Shown here piece by piece: positions 1 through 10,597 of a stretch of 64,000 nt of DNA. Within the stretch, counting starts at the first letter, position 1, and each line of letters opens with the position of its first letter. Under the pieces are notes generated by a model that saw only the letters and a program-made list of their open reading frames with translations, was not told where the DNA came from and searched no databases. The stretch covers positions 124,001 through 188,000 of the forward strand of contig CAWKND010000005.1 in assembly GCA_963850915.1 (NCBI GenBank). Reading direction: 5' to 3'. The position numbers and the translations under genes were made by a program. Source of the DNA: CAVTWH01 sp963850915 (GTDB taxonomy: Bacteria; Actinomycetota; Actinomycetes; Mycobacteriales; Micromonosporaceae).

Positions 1-1
1 C

Positions 2-724
2 GTCGACCGCGGCGTCACCTGGAAGTACCTGAGTACGGTCGCGGAGGGCGGCGCACCGGTTCCGGAGAACGGCAACACGCCGGTATGGGAGCCGTTCCTG
101 GTCCTGCACGAGGACCGGTTGATCTGTTACTACTCCGACCAGCGGGACCCGAACTACGGGCAGAAGCTGGCGCATCAGACCAGCAGGGACCTGCGCAGGT
201 GGGGACCGGTCGTCGACGATGCCGTGGGTACCGACTACAGCCAGCGTCCCGGTATGACCACCGTCGCGCAGGTACATCAGAAATTGTGGATCATGACTCA
301 CGAGGCCGGCGGCAACTCGGGCGACAATTTCTACGCCGTCCACTACAAGCTCGCCAAGGATCCGGAGTCGTTCGGGCCAGCCCCGGACATCCTGCTCCAC
401 GACCAGGACGGCTACATCCCTTCGGCTGCGCCGACGGTGTCGTGGTCGGACTCCGGCGGCCCGGTGGGGACGATCGTGGTCACGGCCAACAGCGACCAGG
501 ATCTGTTCATCAACCGTAACCTCGGTGACCCCGACAAGTGGGCTCGCGTGTCTACGGCGATCCCGGGCGGCTACAGCCGGTTCACCATGCCCCTGGCCAG
601 CACGGGACCGCGGCAGCGTTCCGGCCTCGTCTTCGTTGTGACAGGTCCCTACTACGCCGAGAACGGCCCGATTCAGGCTGGCGTGGTTCAACTGCCAAAC
701 CACGGCCCGCACCAGGGGTCGTAG
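2..724 (+). CDS. GH93-like/BNR beta-propeller glycosidase, 5' end cut by window
   Basis: The reading frame is open from base 2, so the gene begins outside the window; about 240 C-terminal residues remain. The stretch WEPFLVL...YYSDQRDP..GQKL.HQ.S.DL..WG, followed by RPGM, is what I associate with exo-arabinanase (GH93)/BNR-repeat sialidase-fold enzymes. Later blades are visible as GTIVVTANSDQDLFINRN and SRFTMPL. The likely role is secreted arabinan or side-chain hydrolysis, in keeping with the xylanase that follows. The signal peptide cannot be seen. Family assignment is by remembered motif only; a generic sialidase-fold lectin or glycosidase remains possible. Confidence 0.6.
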   Translation, partial: VDRGVTWKYLSTVAEGGAPVPENGNTPVWEPFLVLHEDRLICYYSDQRDPNYGQKLAHQTSRDLRRWGPVVDDAVGTDYSQRPGMTTVAQVHQKLWIMTHEAGGNSGDNFYAVHYKLAKDPESFGPAPDILLHDQDGYIPSAAPTVSWSDSGGPVGTIVVTANSDQDLFINRNLGDPDKWARVSTAIPGGYSRFTMPLASTGPRQRSGLVFVVTGPYYAENGPIQAGVVQLPNHGPHQGS

Positions 725-1209
725 AAACCTGGCGGCGGTCCGCGCGCCCGTCGGGTCCTGACGCACAACCGGGTCGGCCACCTTCGTAGTGGCCGGCCCG
801 GCTGCCCTCACGAGACCGGGCGGCGAGCCCGTCGTGGCAGGTTCTGGCCCAGCGGGAGATGTCGACCTACACGTCTTCGCCCCCGCTCAGCCCACCGCTT
901 TCTCGAAAGTTTCATACCGTCAGCTGACGGACTTGTAGGTGTTCCCCGGCCATGTGTTCGGAACGGTCATGGGTCTGCTGACCGGCATCCGCGGACCAGT
1001 CGGCCGGAGGTCTATTGACGGGTATCCGTTGACCGCCTAGTGTCCCATTCCGACAAGTATCGGCAACATTCTCGAAACTTTCTGCCGCTATGGGGCATCC
1101 GTTTTGAGGCTCATCGCCTCACCAACTCCATCGGTTGACCACGCGACCCGTCGGGGGCCTGCCGTCGCCGCATAGGCAACGGCTCCCGGTACATCAGAGG
1201 AGATCAGAC
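725..1209. promoter_or_regulatory. Intergenic region with two GAAA(S)TTTC operator-like sites upstream of the xylanase
   Basis: This 485-base gap has no convincing gene. It contains ctcGAAAGTTTC (GAAAGTTTC at 905-913) and ctcGAAACTTTC (1074-1082), each an odd-centred palindrome preceded by the same ctc. Elements of the form CGAAA-N-TTTCG are known upstream of xylanase genes in Streptomyces, where LacI-type repressors act. The second copy lies about 130 bases before the xylanase start, in the range of a promoter operator. No regulator gene is adjacent, so a trans-acting xylan-responsive repressor is inferred. Confidence 0.5.
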
Positions 1210-2382
1210 TTGAGAAGAGCGCATCGCATGATTGTCGTGGCTGCTGCCGCGGCGGTGACTGTGTTGGTGGGTGCGACTGCTGCCAGCGCGGTGGCCACTC
1301 CGGCTAAGGGACCGGCTCGTCCGCCGGCCGACTCGCTCGGCGCGCTGGCCGCCCCGATCAACCTGCGCATCGGTAACGCGGTGAACATGGACAAGCTCAA
1401 CGTCGATGCCGCGTACACCTCGATCCTGGCCAATCAGTTCACCACGGTCACCCCCGAGAACGTGATGAAGTGGGACAGCATCGAGCCCACCCAGGGGCAG
1501 CTCAACTTCGGGCCGGGCGACCAGCTGGTCAGCTTCGCCCAGCAGCACGGGCAGTTGGTGCGGGCGCACACGTTGTTGTGGCACAACCAGATCCCCGGCT
1601 GGCTCACCACCGGCGTGAGCAACGAGACGATCAGCAACGCCCAGCTGCGTGACATCCTCAAGCAGCACATCTTCGCCGAGGTGGGTCACTTCAAGGGCAA
1701 GATCTGGCAGTGGGACGTGGCCAACGAGGTGTTCGCGAATTCGTGGGATCCGCATCCGCTGGCCGACGGCATCAACGGCGACGACTTCTGGGTGTCCCAC
1801 CTGGGTGAGGGCATCATCGCCGACGCGTTCCGCTGGGCCCACCAGGCCGACCCGCACGCGCTGCTGTTCTACAACGACTTCAACATCGCCGGCGAGGACG
1901 GCACCAACGCCAAGGCCGATGCGGTGTACGCGTGGGTCAAGTCGCTGCAAGCCCAGGGCGTACCGATCAACGGTGTCGGCGAGCAGGGCCACCTGGACAC
2001 CCAGTACGGCTTCAGTGGCGCCAAGATGCAGGCCGACCTGGCCCACTACGCCAGCCTTGGGCTAAAGGTAGCCATCACCGAGGCCGACGTGCGTACCTTC
2101 GTCGAGACCACCGACAGCCTGCAGACCCCGACCGACAGCCTGTCGCAGTTCGCCCAGCCGTACGAGTTCGATCAGGAGCTCAAGGCATGTCTCGCGGTGA
2201 GTAGCTGCATCTCATTCACCATCTGGGACGTGGACGACGCCGACTCGTGGGTGCCGTCGACCTTCACCGGTGAGGGGTACGCGACCCTCTACGACACCAA
2301 CCTCCAGCCCAAGACCGCGTACACGACCCTGCAACAGGACCTGGCTGGCGCCACCGGCGCACCCCGACGTCCGGGTCACTGA
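1210..2382 (+). CDS. Secreted GH10 endo-1,4-beta-xylanase
   Basis: This is a 390-residue glycoside hydrolase family 10 enzyme that cleaves the xylan backbone outside the cell. Catalytic residues are visible: acid/base Glu about 173 in WDVANEVF and nucleophile Glu about 291 in ITEADV. The WHNQIPGWL substrate-cleft segment is also present. The N-terminus MRRAHRM plus a long Ala/Val hydrophobic stretch ending ATAASA is a signal peptide. I chose TTG at 1210 because GAGGAGA lies seven bases upstream; ATG 1228 is the alternative, and the longer frame from 1135 has no ribosome site. There is no carbohydrate-binding module. A strong hairpin terminator follows. Confidence 0.93.
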   Translation: MRRAHRMIVVAAAAAVTVLVGATAASAVATPAKGPARPPADSLGALAAPINLRIGNAVNMDKLNVDAAYTSILANQFTTVTPENVMKWDSIEPTQGQLNFGPGDQLVSFAQQHGQLVRAHTLLWHNQIPGWLTTGVSNETISNAQLRDILKQHIFAEVGHFKGKIWQWDVANEVFANSWDPHPLADGINGDDFWVSHLGEGIIADAFRWAHQADPHALLFYNDFNIAGEDGTNAKADAVYAWVKSLQAQGVPINGVGEQGHLDTQYGFSGAKMQADLAHYASLGLKVAITEADVRTFVETTDSLQTPTDSLSQFAQPYEFDQELKACLAVSSCISFTIWDVDDADSWVPSTFTGEGYATLYDTNLQPKTAYTTLQQDLAGATGAPRRPGH

Positions 2383-2396
2383 TCGGGTACACCACC

Positions 2397-2431
2397 GGTA
2401 CGGGGCCTCGCCGCACGCGAGGCCCCGTACC
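2397..2431 (+). terminator. Perfect 15-bp hairpin terminator after the xylanase gene
   Basis: GGTACGGGGCCTCGC (2397-2411), loop CGCAC, and GCGAGGCCCCGTACC (2417-2431) form a perfect stem beginning 14 bases after the stop codon. There is only a weak T run (gtttcc), as is usual for actinobacterial terminators. Confidence 0.85.
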
Positions 2432-2564
2432 GTTTCCCGAAGGCCGCGGCTCGACGGCGGCTACCTGGGCCACGTTATCGGAGCTGGCGACGGCCGACCG
2501 CCGGCGCACAGAGCCACGCCGCGCTGGTCACTGAATGACCGCCGTGCCGGGCCAGGTGGGTCGC

Positions 2565-3488
2565 TTATCCGGCGTCCATGGCGCCGCGGAGGAAGGCGAT
2601 ACCTTCGTCGACCAGTGGGCTGACGTCGACACCGACGAAACAATGATCGGCGCCCGGCACGATGACCAGCTGCGCCGGCGCTCCCAGGTCGACGAGCCGC
2701 TCGTACAACTGGCTGCTCTGCTCGGCCGGTATGACGCGGTCCTCGGTACCGTGCACGAGCAGCAATGGCGGCGCATCCGCCGAGGCGTAGGTGGCGGGGC
2801 TCGCCCGCCGGGCGAGTTCGGGGTTGTCCTGGATGGGGCCGCCGACGAGCAGGCTCGCGGGGGAGTCCGGGGCGTTGTGGTCGAAGACAGCGTCAGCGCG
2901 TGTCTGGGACTGCATGGTCAGCAGGTCGCTCGGGCTGTACCAGATGACGCCCGCCTGCACAGCGTCGGAGCCGTCCAGGATGCCGACGTTGCCGCTCGTG
3001 TGCGGGTCGTCCCCGGTCAGTGCCAGGATGGCTGCCAGTTGGCCGCCGGCGGACTCGCCCCACACCGTGAAGCGGGAAGGGTCCAGGCCCAGCTCGGGCG
3101 CGTGGTGGTGCAGCCAGCGCACGGCGGCTTTCACATCGTGCAGCTGGGCGGGGAACGTCGCCTCGCCACTGAGCCGGTAGGTGACCCGGGCAAGGGCGAA
3201 GCCGGCGACGAGGATCCGCTCGCCGATGTGGGCGCCGCGCAGGGGCTCGCCGTCGCGCTTGTTGGTGCCCTCCAGGAAGGCGCCGCCGTGGACCCAGATG
3301 ACCAGGGGGTACGTCCGCGTGGCCGGTGCCGGGCGGAACAGGTCGAGCGTGAGGGGCCGGTACCCGCAGATCTCACCGACGATCACGTCGGGCCAGACCA
3401 GGTACCCGCCGTCGTGCCGGGGCACTGGCGGCCGGTACCGGGCCGGGTCGTTGAGCTCGGACGTAGCATTGGTGTCGGCTGAAGTCAC
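2565..3488 (-). CDS. Alpha/beta-hydrolase esterase (BD-FAE/HSL-like)
   Basis: The product is about 307 residues with an alpha/beta-hydrolase fold. The oxyanion motif HGGAF, nucleophile elbow GESAGG, acid HGTEDRVIP and base GADHCF occur in the expected order. The pattern matches the BD-FAE/hormone-sensitive-lipase group, which includes feruloyl and acetyl esterases. Beside a xylanase, de-esterification of xylan oligomers is a reasonable but unproven role. No signal peptide is seen, so action would be cytoplasmic. I start at GTG 3488, with GAGG six bases upstream; the frame continues to 3884 but that part looks non-coding. It is convergent with the xylanase gene. Confidence 0.8.
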   Translation of the reverse strand: MTSADTNATSELNDPARYRPPVPRHDGGYLVWPDVIVGEICGYRPLTLDLFRPAPATRTYPLVIWVHGGAFLEGTNKRDGEPLRGAHIGERILVAGFALARVTYRLSGEATFPAQLHDVKAAVRWLHHHAPELGLDPSRFTVWGESAGGQLAAILALTGDDPHTSGNVGILDGSDAVQAGVIWYSPSDLLTMQSQTRADAVFDHNAPDSPASLLVGGPIQDNPELARRASPATYASADAPPLLLVHGTEDRVIPAEQSSQLYERLVDLGAPAQLVIVPGADHCFVGVDVSPLVDEGIAFLRGAMDAG

Positions 3489-3889
3489 AACGTCCTCACT
3501 TGTCGGCAGTGATGATCCACCGTACGGGTACGGGCGGCTCACGATGCCGGACGGGTGGCCTTCTGGCTGGATTGCCTCGACCAATCCAGTAGTCGCCGTA
3601 CGTCGTCCAGTCGCGGCGGTGAGGACACCGAGGGCCATGGCGACGCCGGCTCGATCAGGGCGACACGGGCAGAGGCATTGCCGGAGGCCGCGGAACGCGT
3701 CGGGAATGAGGACAGTCGCGTGCCGCCACGCTGCCTGCTCCGCAGCGGACGCCGACTCCGGCCTTGGCCCGGCCAAGTAGAACCGCCGCCAATGCCGTGG
3801 AGCACACCCAGGTTGACGGCGGGTGGTCACCGGGGAGACCGGCGGTGCCGACTTGGCTTGTACCAGAGCAGCGTCCGGACACACTCGGC
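3489..3889. other. Gap of about 400 bases with no supported gene
   Basis: Open frames on both strands here give only Arg/Ser/Pro-rich translations typical of noncoding GC-rich DNA. The segment lies upstream of a TPP-enzyme remnant and may be eroded remains of it, but I see no recognisable protein similarity. Confidence 0.4.
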
Positions 3890-4324
3890 CACGCCCAGCG
3901 GTACATTCGCAGCTGCGGACGCCTGGGCTTGGCCTTCGCAGCCGGGACCGGGGTCAAGGCCGGTGCGCCCGAGCGGCCGGTCGTCGTCTTCACCGGCGAC
4001 TCAGGCATGTGGTACCGCATAGCCGAGATCGAGACCGCTGTTCGCTGGCGCATCAACACGATCACCGTGGTGAACAACAACAGTGGCGGCAGCCAGACCC
4101 AGAACGGCTTCGACGCGGCGTACGCCGGCCAGGACCTTGAGCTCTGGGCCTTCACCGATGTCCACTTCGCCAAGATCGCCGAAGACATGGGCGCCATCGG
4201 TGTCCGGGTCGAGAAGCCCAGCGAGCTGGAGGGCGCGATGAAGCAGGCGCTGGCCGCTGACAAGCCGGTGATCATCGACGTACGCACCGACCCGAAGATC
4301 ATGGCACCCAGAGTCGGAAACTGA
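3890..4324 (+). pseudogene. Remnant of a TPP-dependent enzyme (acetolactate synthase-like C-terminal domain)
   Basis: Only about 145 residues of the TPP-binding C-terminal domain of an acetolactate synthase/oxalyl-CoA decarboxylase-type enzyme remain. The family is normally 550-590 residues. Visible are GLAFAAGTGVKAGAPERPVVVF, then GDSGMW, the shared TPP/Mg motif whose third residue is normally Gly, and the downstream NNN of the GDG-x(n)-NN motif. The end ..DKPVIIDVRTDPKI is the usual C-terminus. No upstream PYR or central domain is detectable in any frame. The frame opens at ATG 3764, but similarity starts near 3890. It is almost certainly non-functional. Confidence 0.75.
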
Positions 4325-4680
4325 GGGCGCGGCGCGGTGGCAAGTGCCCTTGCGGCTGGCCTGTTGGCCCGGGACCTGCCAGCCGGCGCGGCGGAGGACG
4401 CCAGCCGGAGTCGTTTGACGCGCAGGTTCCGGGCCAAGCCACCGGGCACCGTAGACACCCAGATCGATCAGCCGACTGTTGGATCACCGCGCAGCAGACC
4501 CACGCGGTCGGCGGCCACGTGCGGGACGCCGGGGCTTCTTGGCTGAAGAACGATCGGTGACTTCCGTTGGGAGCAGTCGGGGGAGCAGCACCGGAGTGGT
4601 CGCGAGTGCCGACCGACAGGACACGACCTCAGTGAACTGTGGCCGGGTGTGGGGTCGCTGTGACTTGTCAGCAGAGCCGG
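4325..4680. other. Gap of about 355 bases with no supported gene
   Basis: No gene, strong hairpin or recognisable element was found between the TPP-enzyme remnant and the convergent PPOX gene. Confidence 0.4.
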
Positions 4681-5088
4681 TCAGCCCGCAAAGGTCGGGC
4701 CGACGCGGGTCATCGCGATTCGCAGCATGACGCGGCGGTCGCGAACCATCGCGGCCCGGTAGTCGTCCCAGTCGGGGTGTTCGCCGGAGAGCTGACGGTA
4801 GTAGTCGACCAGCAGCTCCATCGCCTCGGGCAGGGCCACCACCTCGGCCTGCCCCTCGACCAGCAGCCACGGCCCGTAGAAGCCGTCAGTAACAACGCAC
4901 AGCGACGCGCGGGGATCACGGCGCAGGTTGCGGGTCTTCACGGCGGTCTCCCGGGTGCTGATCAGCACCCGACCCTCTTCGTCGACGCCGCAGATAACCG
5001 GCGACAGTTGCGCCCTACCGTCGGCATGGTAGGTCGCGAGTACTGCCCGATGCGCCGAAGCGAGGAACTCACGTGCCTGTTGGACATC
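4681..5088 (-). CDS. PPOX-class F420-dependent oxidoreductase
   Basis: This 135-residue split-barrel protein belongs to the pyridoxamine-phosphate-oxidase-like/F420 group: LASAHRAVLATYHADGRAQLSPVICGVDEEGRVLISTRETAVKTRNLRRDPRASLCV is the classical core. The RDP..SL segment following TRE..VKTRNL is typical of actinobacterial F420-binding PPOX proteins. It probably reduces a small soluble substrate using F420H2, or FMN if the assignment is wrong. Start ATG 5088 gives the usual MDVQQAREFL N-terminus; the frame could extend to 5130. It stands alone with no operon partner. Confidence 0.85.
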   Translation of the reverse strand, partial: DVQQAREFLASAHRAVLATYHADGRAQLSPVICGVDEEGRVLISTRETAVKTRNLRRDPRASLCVVTDGFYGPWLLVEGQAEVVALPEAMELLVDYYRQLSGEHPDWDDYRAAMVRDRRVMLRIAMTRVGPTFAG

Positions 5089-5278
5089 CATCCCGCGACC
5101 GTACCCGCATCTTCCCGACACACCCTGCACTGTTTGATCAGCATCCGCGCCGTCGGCGCGAGTGCACGTGCCGGCTATGGCGGATCGTGTCGACGAGCGG
5201 ACGCTGCCAGCGTGATGATCTTCGGCTGGCCGAGAACGCGACCTCGTACGGGCATACGACGAGGACTACGCCAGCTGG

Positions 5279-5725
5279 TTGGACGAACGCGGGTACCCCC
5301 GCCCGGCCGTTTGCGAAGGCAACCGCCTACCCACCCCCTCCGAGGTCCTGACCGTGCTGGGCGAGATTCGGGACGGCGAACTTGAAGTCAAGGCCGGCGA
5401 CCCATACGTGTTCCTGTGCCCCAAAGGCAGCGGTCCCCACGGCTCGTATTGGCTCAGGTTGGAGGCACCTGCCCGATCTTCGTGGGAGGACGAGACCTGG
5501 GATGCCCACGGCTATTTCACCGTGCGGGGCGACCGGGAGAAGGAGCTGCTTGTGGTTGTCGCCTTGACGGCCCGCTGCGGTCAGCTGCTGATCTATCCGG
5601 ACACGGGCGCCGTCGCGGTGATCGTCGACAGCCAGGATGACCCCTCCACAGTCAACCGCCTATTGGATGAGGCGGCCAACGAACCAGACGAGTGGCAGGC
5701 ATTCCACCGACTCCGCTACGGGTAG
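5279..5725 (+). CDS. Hypothetical protein, 5' end uncertain
   Basis: About 148 residues, acidic, with no family I recognise. The translation (PSEVLTVLGEIRDGELEVKAGDPYVFLCPKG) has balanced composition and looks like real protein. The only start in frame is TTG 5279. In-frame coding-like codons continue upstream to a stop near 5218 (RDLVRAYDEDYASW), so the 5' end may be frameshifted or the start non-standard. The tail overlaps the convergent downstream gene by about 65 bases. The size and mixed alpha/beta pattern resemble small immunity proteins, which is only a guess. Confidence 0.5.
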   Translation: MDERGYPRPAVCEGNRLPTPSEVLTVLGEIRDGELEVKAGDPYVFLCPKGSGPHGSYWLRLEAPARSSWEDETWDAHGYFTVRGDREKELLVVVALTARCGQLLIYPDTGAVAVIVDSQDDPSTVNRLLDEAANEPDEWQAFHRLRYG

Positions 5726-6220
5726 CAGTGCGCGGGCTCGGCCGACCGCCAGCCTTTCGCCGGCAGGGATCGTGGTGTTGAGCACCATCCGGCCGTCGAT
5801 GGACAGCATCGTGAACTCGGGGACGAACCGCTCGGTGAAAAGACTGGCGAATCCGCTGCGCAGCGCGGGTGCTCGACTGTCGACGAGGTCCCACTGGGCG
5901 GCCAACCGGACCCGGACCCAGGCATACTCGGGATCGGCGTGTTCCGGAATGTCGTAGTAGATGCCGAGTAGGAACTCGCGCTGGTCGTCAAGTAAGCCGT
6001 ATTCGCTGGCCATGTGCCACCAGCCGGTGTTGACCTTGGCTGCGAGATCGTCGTCGTCGACCGCGACCGGCGCGGAATCGAACCTCCCGTGTTCCGGCAG
6101 GCAACTGGCCGGACCTCGATTTGGCGGCAAGGGTTGGCGGACCTCTTCACGGATCCGTTCCACGAACTGCAAGCCGGCCGGGGCCAACTGGTCCGCGACG
6201 GCTGCGTCTGTCAGCGACAC
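5660..6220 (-). CDS. Hypothetical protein (186 aa)
   Basis: The GTG-started frame encodes a 186-residue soluble protein with natural composition (VNTGWWHMASEYGLLDDQREFLLGIYYDIPEHADPEYAWVRVRLAAQWDLVDSR). I do not recognise a family, and there is no signal peptide or membrane segment. It converges on the 5279-5725 gene with an overlap of about 65 bases. No operon partner is evident. Confidence 0.55.
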   Translation of the reverse strand: MSLTDAAVADQLAPAGLQFVERIREEVRQPLPPNRGPASCLPEHGRFDSAPVAVDDDDLAAKVNTGWWHMASEYGLLDDQREFLLGIYYDIPEHADPEYAWVRVRLAAQWDLVDSRAPALRSGFASLFTERFVPEFTMLSIDGRMVLNTTIPAGERLAVGRARALLPVAESVECLPLVWFVGRLIQ

Positions 6221-6511
6221 CAGCCGACCCTACGCGCTAGCCACACCGTCGCGAAGATCACGGCAGAAGGGTGTGCGTTGTGCGGTGCACCGGGGCGCAC
6301 CACCGAGACCAGGTCTGGCGGTCGAGAGCTGCGCTGGGGTCTGTAAGCATCTCGCGTAGCGCCTGGATGCCGGTGGCGAAACGGTGATGGACGTACGGCG
6401 GTCACGGCTGTGGCTACTGGGCCAGCAGGCCCGTTGTCTTTCCTGCCTCCGCGGTCGGCTGGTTTCCTGATCCGGACCCAGAGGCCGGCTGCGGCTGCTA
6501 GCGTCGCCGGG

Positions 6512-7354
6512 ATGTTCGACGCTCTGGACGGTCGCGTACCAGAGTCAGGTGGGGGTATCGCTTCTCGCCGGATCGGCATTGCGCGAACCGGAAGACTGCG
6601 CTTCCAGCGAGTGTCCGCGCTGCTTGCGGTGGGCTGTGCCGTCCTTGTCTCCTTGTCCGGATGTGGGATCTCTGGCACCAACTCGGCCACCCGTAGACAG
6701 GTTCCATCCACCGCAACTGCCCCGGGACCAGCCACCAGCGCCGCTGCGGCCCGGCCGCCACAATCGGGGCCGACGCAGCCGGTGCCTTCATCGCAACCGG
6801 AGTCCACCGAGCCGTCTCCTCCGGCGGGGCCGAGCGCGAGGGAGTCGGCTGCTCCGCCAGCGCCGGAGGCGGCCCCGCCCTTGCGACACTCCGGAACTGT
6901 CCAGGGAGGCGAGTTCTGTCGGCTGGGCGAGGAGGGTTGGATCGGGCTTGACGCCAGTGGCGATGCGTACGTCTGTCGGGACGTCGACCACGACGGCCAC
7001 CCACATTGGGTGAAGCCCTCGGCGGCTGCATCACCGTCTCCTGCAGGTACCCACGACTGCGCGGTGTTGTTCCACGAGGGCCTGACTTACGAGCAGATGT
7101 TCGAGTACTGGATCAGTCTCGGTTCACCCCAGGACATGGACGACGACCACGACGGGTTGCCCTGCGAAACCGTGTACGGCCAACGCAACGCCCCGGCACC
7201 GCCGGCGGGTACCCATGACTGCGCGGTGTTGCTCCACGAGGGCCTGACTTACGAGCAGATGTTCGAGTACTGGATCAGTCTCGGTTCACCCCAGGACATG
7301 GACGACGACCACGACGGGTTCCCGTGCGAAACCGTGTACGGCAACCAGAACTGA
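6512..7354 (+). CDS. Lipoprotein with duplicated excalibur-like calcium-binding domain
   Basis: The product is about 280 residues. A hydrophobic stretch SALLAVGCAVLVSLSGC ends in a lipobox, so the protein is probably anchored on the outer membrane face. A Pro/Ser/Ala-rich linker of about 75 residues follows, then a short Cys-containing module (GGEFCRLGEEGWIGLDASGDAYVCRDVDHDGHPHW). Two nearly identical copies of a 45-residue module end in DMDDDHDG.PCETVYG. DxDxDG...CE is the excalibur signature, an EF-hand-like calcium loop. ATG 6512 leaves a long n-region before the signal, so the true start may be later. Function is unknown; surface nuclease-associated or adhesion roles are known for the domain. 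Confidence 0.7.
   Translation: MFDALDGRVPESGGGIASRRIGIARTGRLRFQRVSALLAVGCAVLVSLSGCGISGTNSATRRQVPSTATAPGPATSAAAARPPQSGPTQPVPSSQPESTEPSPPAGPSARESAAPPAPEAAPPLRHSGTVQGGEFCRLGEEGWIGLDASGDAYVCRDVDHDGHPHWVKPSAAASPSPAGTHDCAVLFHEGLTYEQMFEYWISLGSPQDMDDDHDGLPCETVYGQRNAPAPPAGTHDCAVLLHEGLTYEQMFEYWISLGSPQDMDDDHDGFPCETVYGNQN
7046..7342 (+). repeat. Two near-identical 135-bp direct repeats encoding the excalibur-like module
   Basis: Copies at 7046-7180 and 7208-7342 differ at only a few positions and stay in frame, indicating a recent intragenic duplication. A 27-base Pro/Ala spacer separates them. Confidence 0.85.
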
Positions 7355-7615
7355 CAGGTCACCTGCCACAACACCATGGATACCGGCTTCAGATGCGTGG
7401 GTATGAACCCGCTGCCTCGGTAGTTCCTGCCGCCAGTTGCGGCCGATCACTGCCTATGCGAAGGGCAATGAGCGACTCCCGAGCCCGCATCGCACTCGTC
7501 GCCACAACCGGCTGCGGAGCCGCGCCACCGGTCGGTCACGTTCAGTAGCGACGACTCGCGACAGATCAATGCACCTGGCCTCTCGGCCGAACACAGGAAC
7601 ATGGTCAAATGACTC

Positions 7616-7834
7616 GTGCGAGTCACGTACGACAGTGAAGCAAATGCTGCTTACCTCGACATCGAGGATGATGTCCCCGAAGGATCTGCCGTTGAGAACG
7701 TCGTCATAGAGCGCCCGGGCCGGGGCGACATTGTTCTCGACTTCGACGCCGACGGACGCCTGCTGGGTGTAGAGGTGATCGGCGCCACGGAACTGCTGCG
7801 TACCACTGTCCTCGCTGGTGCAGACCTGATCTGA
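7616..7834 (+). CDS. DUF2283 domain protein
   Basis: This 72-residue protein begins MRVTYDSEANAAYLDI and continues with VVLDFDADGRLLGVEVIGA, the hallmark pattern of DUF2283. These are small single-domain proteins common in bacteria, often near toxin-antitoxin genes, with no established biochemical role. The GTG start at 7616 gives the usual N-terminus. No partner gene is adjacent. Confidence 0.8.
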   Translation: MRVTYDSEANAAYLDIEDDVPEGSAVENVVIERPGRGDIVLDFDADGRLLGVEVIGATELLRTTVLAGADLI

Positions 7835-8003
7835 CCATTACACCCTTCTCTTCGAGAACCTGCGTGACGATACGGTGGGCGGCACCGTTCGGGGCTTACC
7901 TTGCCGCAGCCCGTTGATCGGCTGCGTACCCGCTCGCCGACGCTCTGGTCGGGTCGCAAACCATGAAGTAGGGTGCGAGAACTTCTCATGTCCGGGGGTA
8001 GTG

Positions 8004-9280
<1,277 letters not shown>

Positions 9281-9284
<4 letters not shown>

Positions 9285-10537
9285 CCACCGCCGAGGTCGG
9301 CGACGAACTCTCGGCGACGCCGAACGCGCTCGCCGAACCGTCGGTACCCGTACGGGCCCGCTGGATCGGCACGCTCGTGGTCGCCAACCTCGCCGTCTGG
9401 ATGGGCTTCTTCACCCCCATCCAGGTGCTGCTTCCCGAGCAGCTCCAGGACATCTCGCCCCACCACAAAGCGCTCCTGCTCGCACTCGTGACCGGTCTGG
9501 GGGCGGTCGCCGCGGTGATCGCCAACCCGCTCGCCGGGGCGCTGTCCGACCGCACCTCCGGACGCTTCGGTCGACGCCACCCGTGGACGCTCGGCGGCGG
9601 CGTCATCGGCGCGCTCGGCCTGGTACTGCTGGGTTTTCAGCACAACGTGCTCGGCGTGACGCTGGCCTGGATCGGGGTACAGATCTGCTTCAACGCCATG
9701 CTCGCCTCGCTCACCGCGGCTGTACCGGATCGGGTGCCGGTGAGCCAGCGGGCGACGGTCTCGGGCTGGGTCGGCGTACCGCAGGTGCTCGGCGTCGTAC
9801 TCGGCACGGTGCTGGTGACCGTGGTGGTCGCGGGAGTCCGGGCCGGGTACATCGCCGTGGCGATCGCGGTTGCGTTGTTCACCCTGCCGTTCCCGTTCCT
9901 GACCCCCGACGACCGGCTACCCCGCGCCGCCCGCCCGCGTCTGGAACTCGGCGCGTTCTGGATCAGCCCACGCCGGTACCCGGACTTCGCGTGGGCGTTC
10001 GGCACCCGGTTCCTGGTACAGCTCGGAAACGCGCTCGGCACGCTGTATCTGCTGTACTTCCTCACCGACAAGGTGCACTACGCCGATCCGGACACCGGGC
10101 TGCTCATCCTCATCCTCATCTACACGGCCGGTCTGATGGCGACGACCGTGGTCGCCGGCCGCATCTCCGACCGCACCGGGCGGCGCAAGCCGCTCGTGAT
10201 CGCCTCCGGAGTCGTGATGGCGCTCGCCGCCGGCATGCTCGCGGTGGCACCGACCTGGCCGGTGGTGATGGCCGCGGCAGCTGTGCTCGGTGGCGGGTAC
10301 GGCATCTACCTCGCGGTCGACGCCGCGCTCATCACCCAGGTGCTGCCGACCGCCACGGGACGGGCGAAGGACCTGGGCATCATCAACATCGCGAACTCGG
10401 CGCCACAGGTGCTCGCGCCGGCCATTGCCGCGCCGATCGTCACGTACCTCGGCGGGTACCCGGTGCTGTACGGGTTGACGGCCGTGGTCACGCTGCTCGG
10501 CGGGGTGCTCGTCTACCGGATCCGCGCGGTCAATTGA
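9281..10537 (+). CDS. MFS transporter, probable sugar permease
   Basis: The product is 418 residues with about 12 hydrophobic helices. The cytoplasmic loop motifs GALSDRTSGRFGRRHPW and GRISDRTGRRKPL are the duplicated loop 2-3/8-9 signature of the major facilitator superfamily. The arrangement resembles GPH/SLC45-like glycoside permeases. It is translationally coupled to the GH1 gene (GTGA overlap), so its substrate is probably the glycoside that enzyme cleaves. The start is fixed by that overlap. Confidence 0.85.
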
Positions 10538-10597
10538 TCAAGCCGTCGGGCGCTGCCACACCTGACATGCCGCAGATCTGGCCCGTGGGCTGTCGGC

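Noticed and set aside
2461..2776. Small ORFs between the xylanase and esterase
   Set aside because: No ribosome sites or similarity; they lie antisense to the esterase C-terminus or over the terminator region.
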